This document shows positions 63,370 through 64,000 of a stretch of 64,000 bases of DNA, in pieces. Position 1 is the first letter of the stretch, and every line of letters starts with the position of its first letter. Both the position numbers and the translations under genes were made by a program. Source of the DNA: Acanthosepion esculentum. Lineage: Eukaryota > Mollusca > Cephalopoda > Sepiida > Sepiidae. Where the stretch lies: assembly GCA_964036315.1 (NCBI GenBank), contig OZ038492.1, positions 33,139,738-33,203,737 of the forward strand, read 5' to 3'. A model generated the notes under the pieces. That model ran no database searches. It saw nothing but the letters and a program-made list of their open reading frames with translations, and was not told where the DNA came from.

Positions 63370-63584
63370 CTAAAATACACAAACATTTAAAAACTAATTT
63401 GACCATAAATTTTTTATATTAATTTGCAGGGAATTTAAAAACAAGAAATTTTTAAGTGAAAAATGATTTACTCAATTCTCAATGAATCATTAGGTTCACA
63501 ATGTGAAATAAAATGTGATTCTATTCAGACAGAAACTGACTTAAAAAGCTGTAAATTTGGCTTTTTGATGTTACTGCAAAGACC

Positions 63585-64000
63585 AAAATTGCAGTCGATA
63601 GGGCATGTGTCGTCAGCGTGCTGCTCTACAGCAACGAGACTTGGAGCCTCTACTCCAGACAGCAGAGATACCTCAACATCTTTCATCTTCGCTGTTTGAG
63701 ATGCATTCCGGGCATCAATTTTTTCGACCTGGTCACCAATGTTGTGGTTCTCACCCATGTCCAGCCTATACACCCTTCTCCAAAAGGCTCTGATGGCTTG
63801 GGCTTGGACATGTACACTGTATGCCAGATGGGAGGATTCCAAAAGGTCTTTCTGTACATGGAACTGGCCATCAGCAAGATTGCCCAAGGATGGCAACCTC
63901 ATCTTCACTTCAAGGACATCAGCAAAATGGGCATGAGGATGATGGGCATGGACATCGAGAGATGAGAGACATCTCTAAAGATCACTCATGCTGGAAATGC
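63585..64000 (+). pseudogene. LINE reverse transcriptase tail, cut by the window edge
   Basis: The plus-strand reading VVSVLLYSNETWSLYSRQQR, then YLNIFHLRCLRCIPGINFFD, in place of the usual LLYGSETW...KLNxFHLRCLRxILGIxWxDxVxN, marks the end of a LINE polyprotein. Later frames give QMGGFQKVFLYMELA and QPHLHFKDISKMGMRMM. At least one frameshift. It lies in the VPS13D intron upstream of exon 1. Confidence 0.8.

Overview
The window is eukaryotic nuclear DNA, AT-rich and heavily loaded with repeats. It almost certainly comes from a mollusc, most likely a coleoid cephalopod such as an octopus. That placement is an inference from the style of the mobile elements (5S/tRNA-derived SINEs, many 3' ends of one LINE family, Penelope-like GIY-YIG fragments, mariner relics, long AT microsatellites). 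I could not run a species search.

One host gene fills the window: VPS13D on the minus strand, read from right to left. I place 33 consecutive internal exons between 87 and 63369. All have GT-AG boundaries and all intron phases agree, giving about 5705 coding bases or 1901 codons. Both ends of the gene lie outside the window. In protein order the window encodes: part of the long lipid-transfer groove (exons 1-9), a Ser/Pro-rich linker (exon 10), the VAB adaptor-binding region with six repeats that each keep one Asn (exons 15-28), and a ricin-type beta-trefoil with two QLW motifs (exons 31-33). The N-terminal chorein domain and the C-terminal ATG2_C/PH-like part would lie to the right and left of the window. 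VPS13D proteins carry phospholipids between the ER and mitochondria or peroxisomes. I find no UBA-coding exon where other animals have one.

Everything else is intron. By region: 1.3-5.9 kb holds SINEs, a Penelope-like ORF with a GIY-YIG nuclease, and a mariner relic. 12.1-17.3 kb holds nested LINE ends and a minisatellite of exactly 57 copies of a 36-bp unit. 17.5-22.3 kb holds a long-inverted-repeat element, a 30-bp-arm hairpin and several LINE reverse-transcriptase relics. 22.3-27.8 kb holds a Tc1-like and a mariner relic, the latter with inverted repeats. 31-44 kb holds SINEs, a deleted mariner, purine-rich and 35-bp minisatellites, a self-nested LINE and a 5S-headed SINE. 44.7-46.2 kb holds a Helitron-like element, a second GIY-YIG relic and a fold-back MITE. 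48-64 kb holds LINE scraps, a tandem intron duplication, MITEs, a second long-inverted-repeat element and a LINE tail at the right edge.

Many open frames in the window are not genes; they come from satellites, microsatellites and decayed mobile elements.
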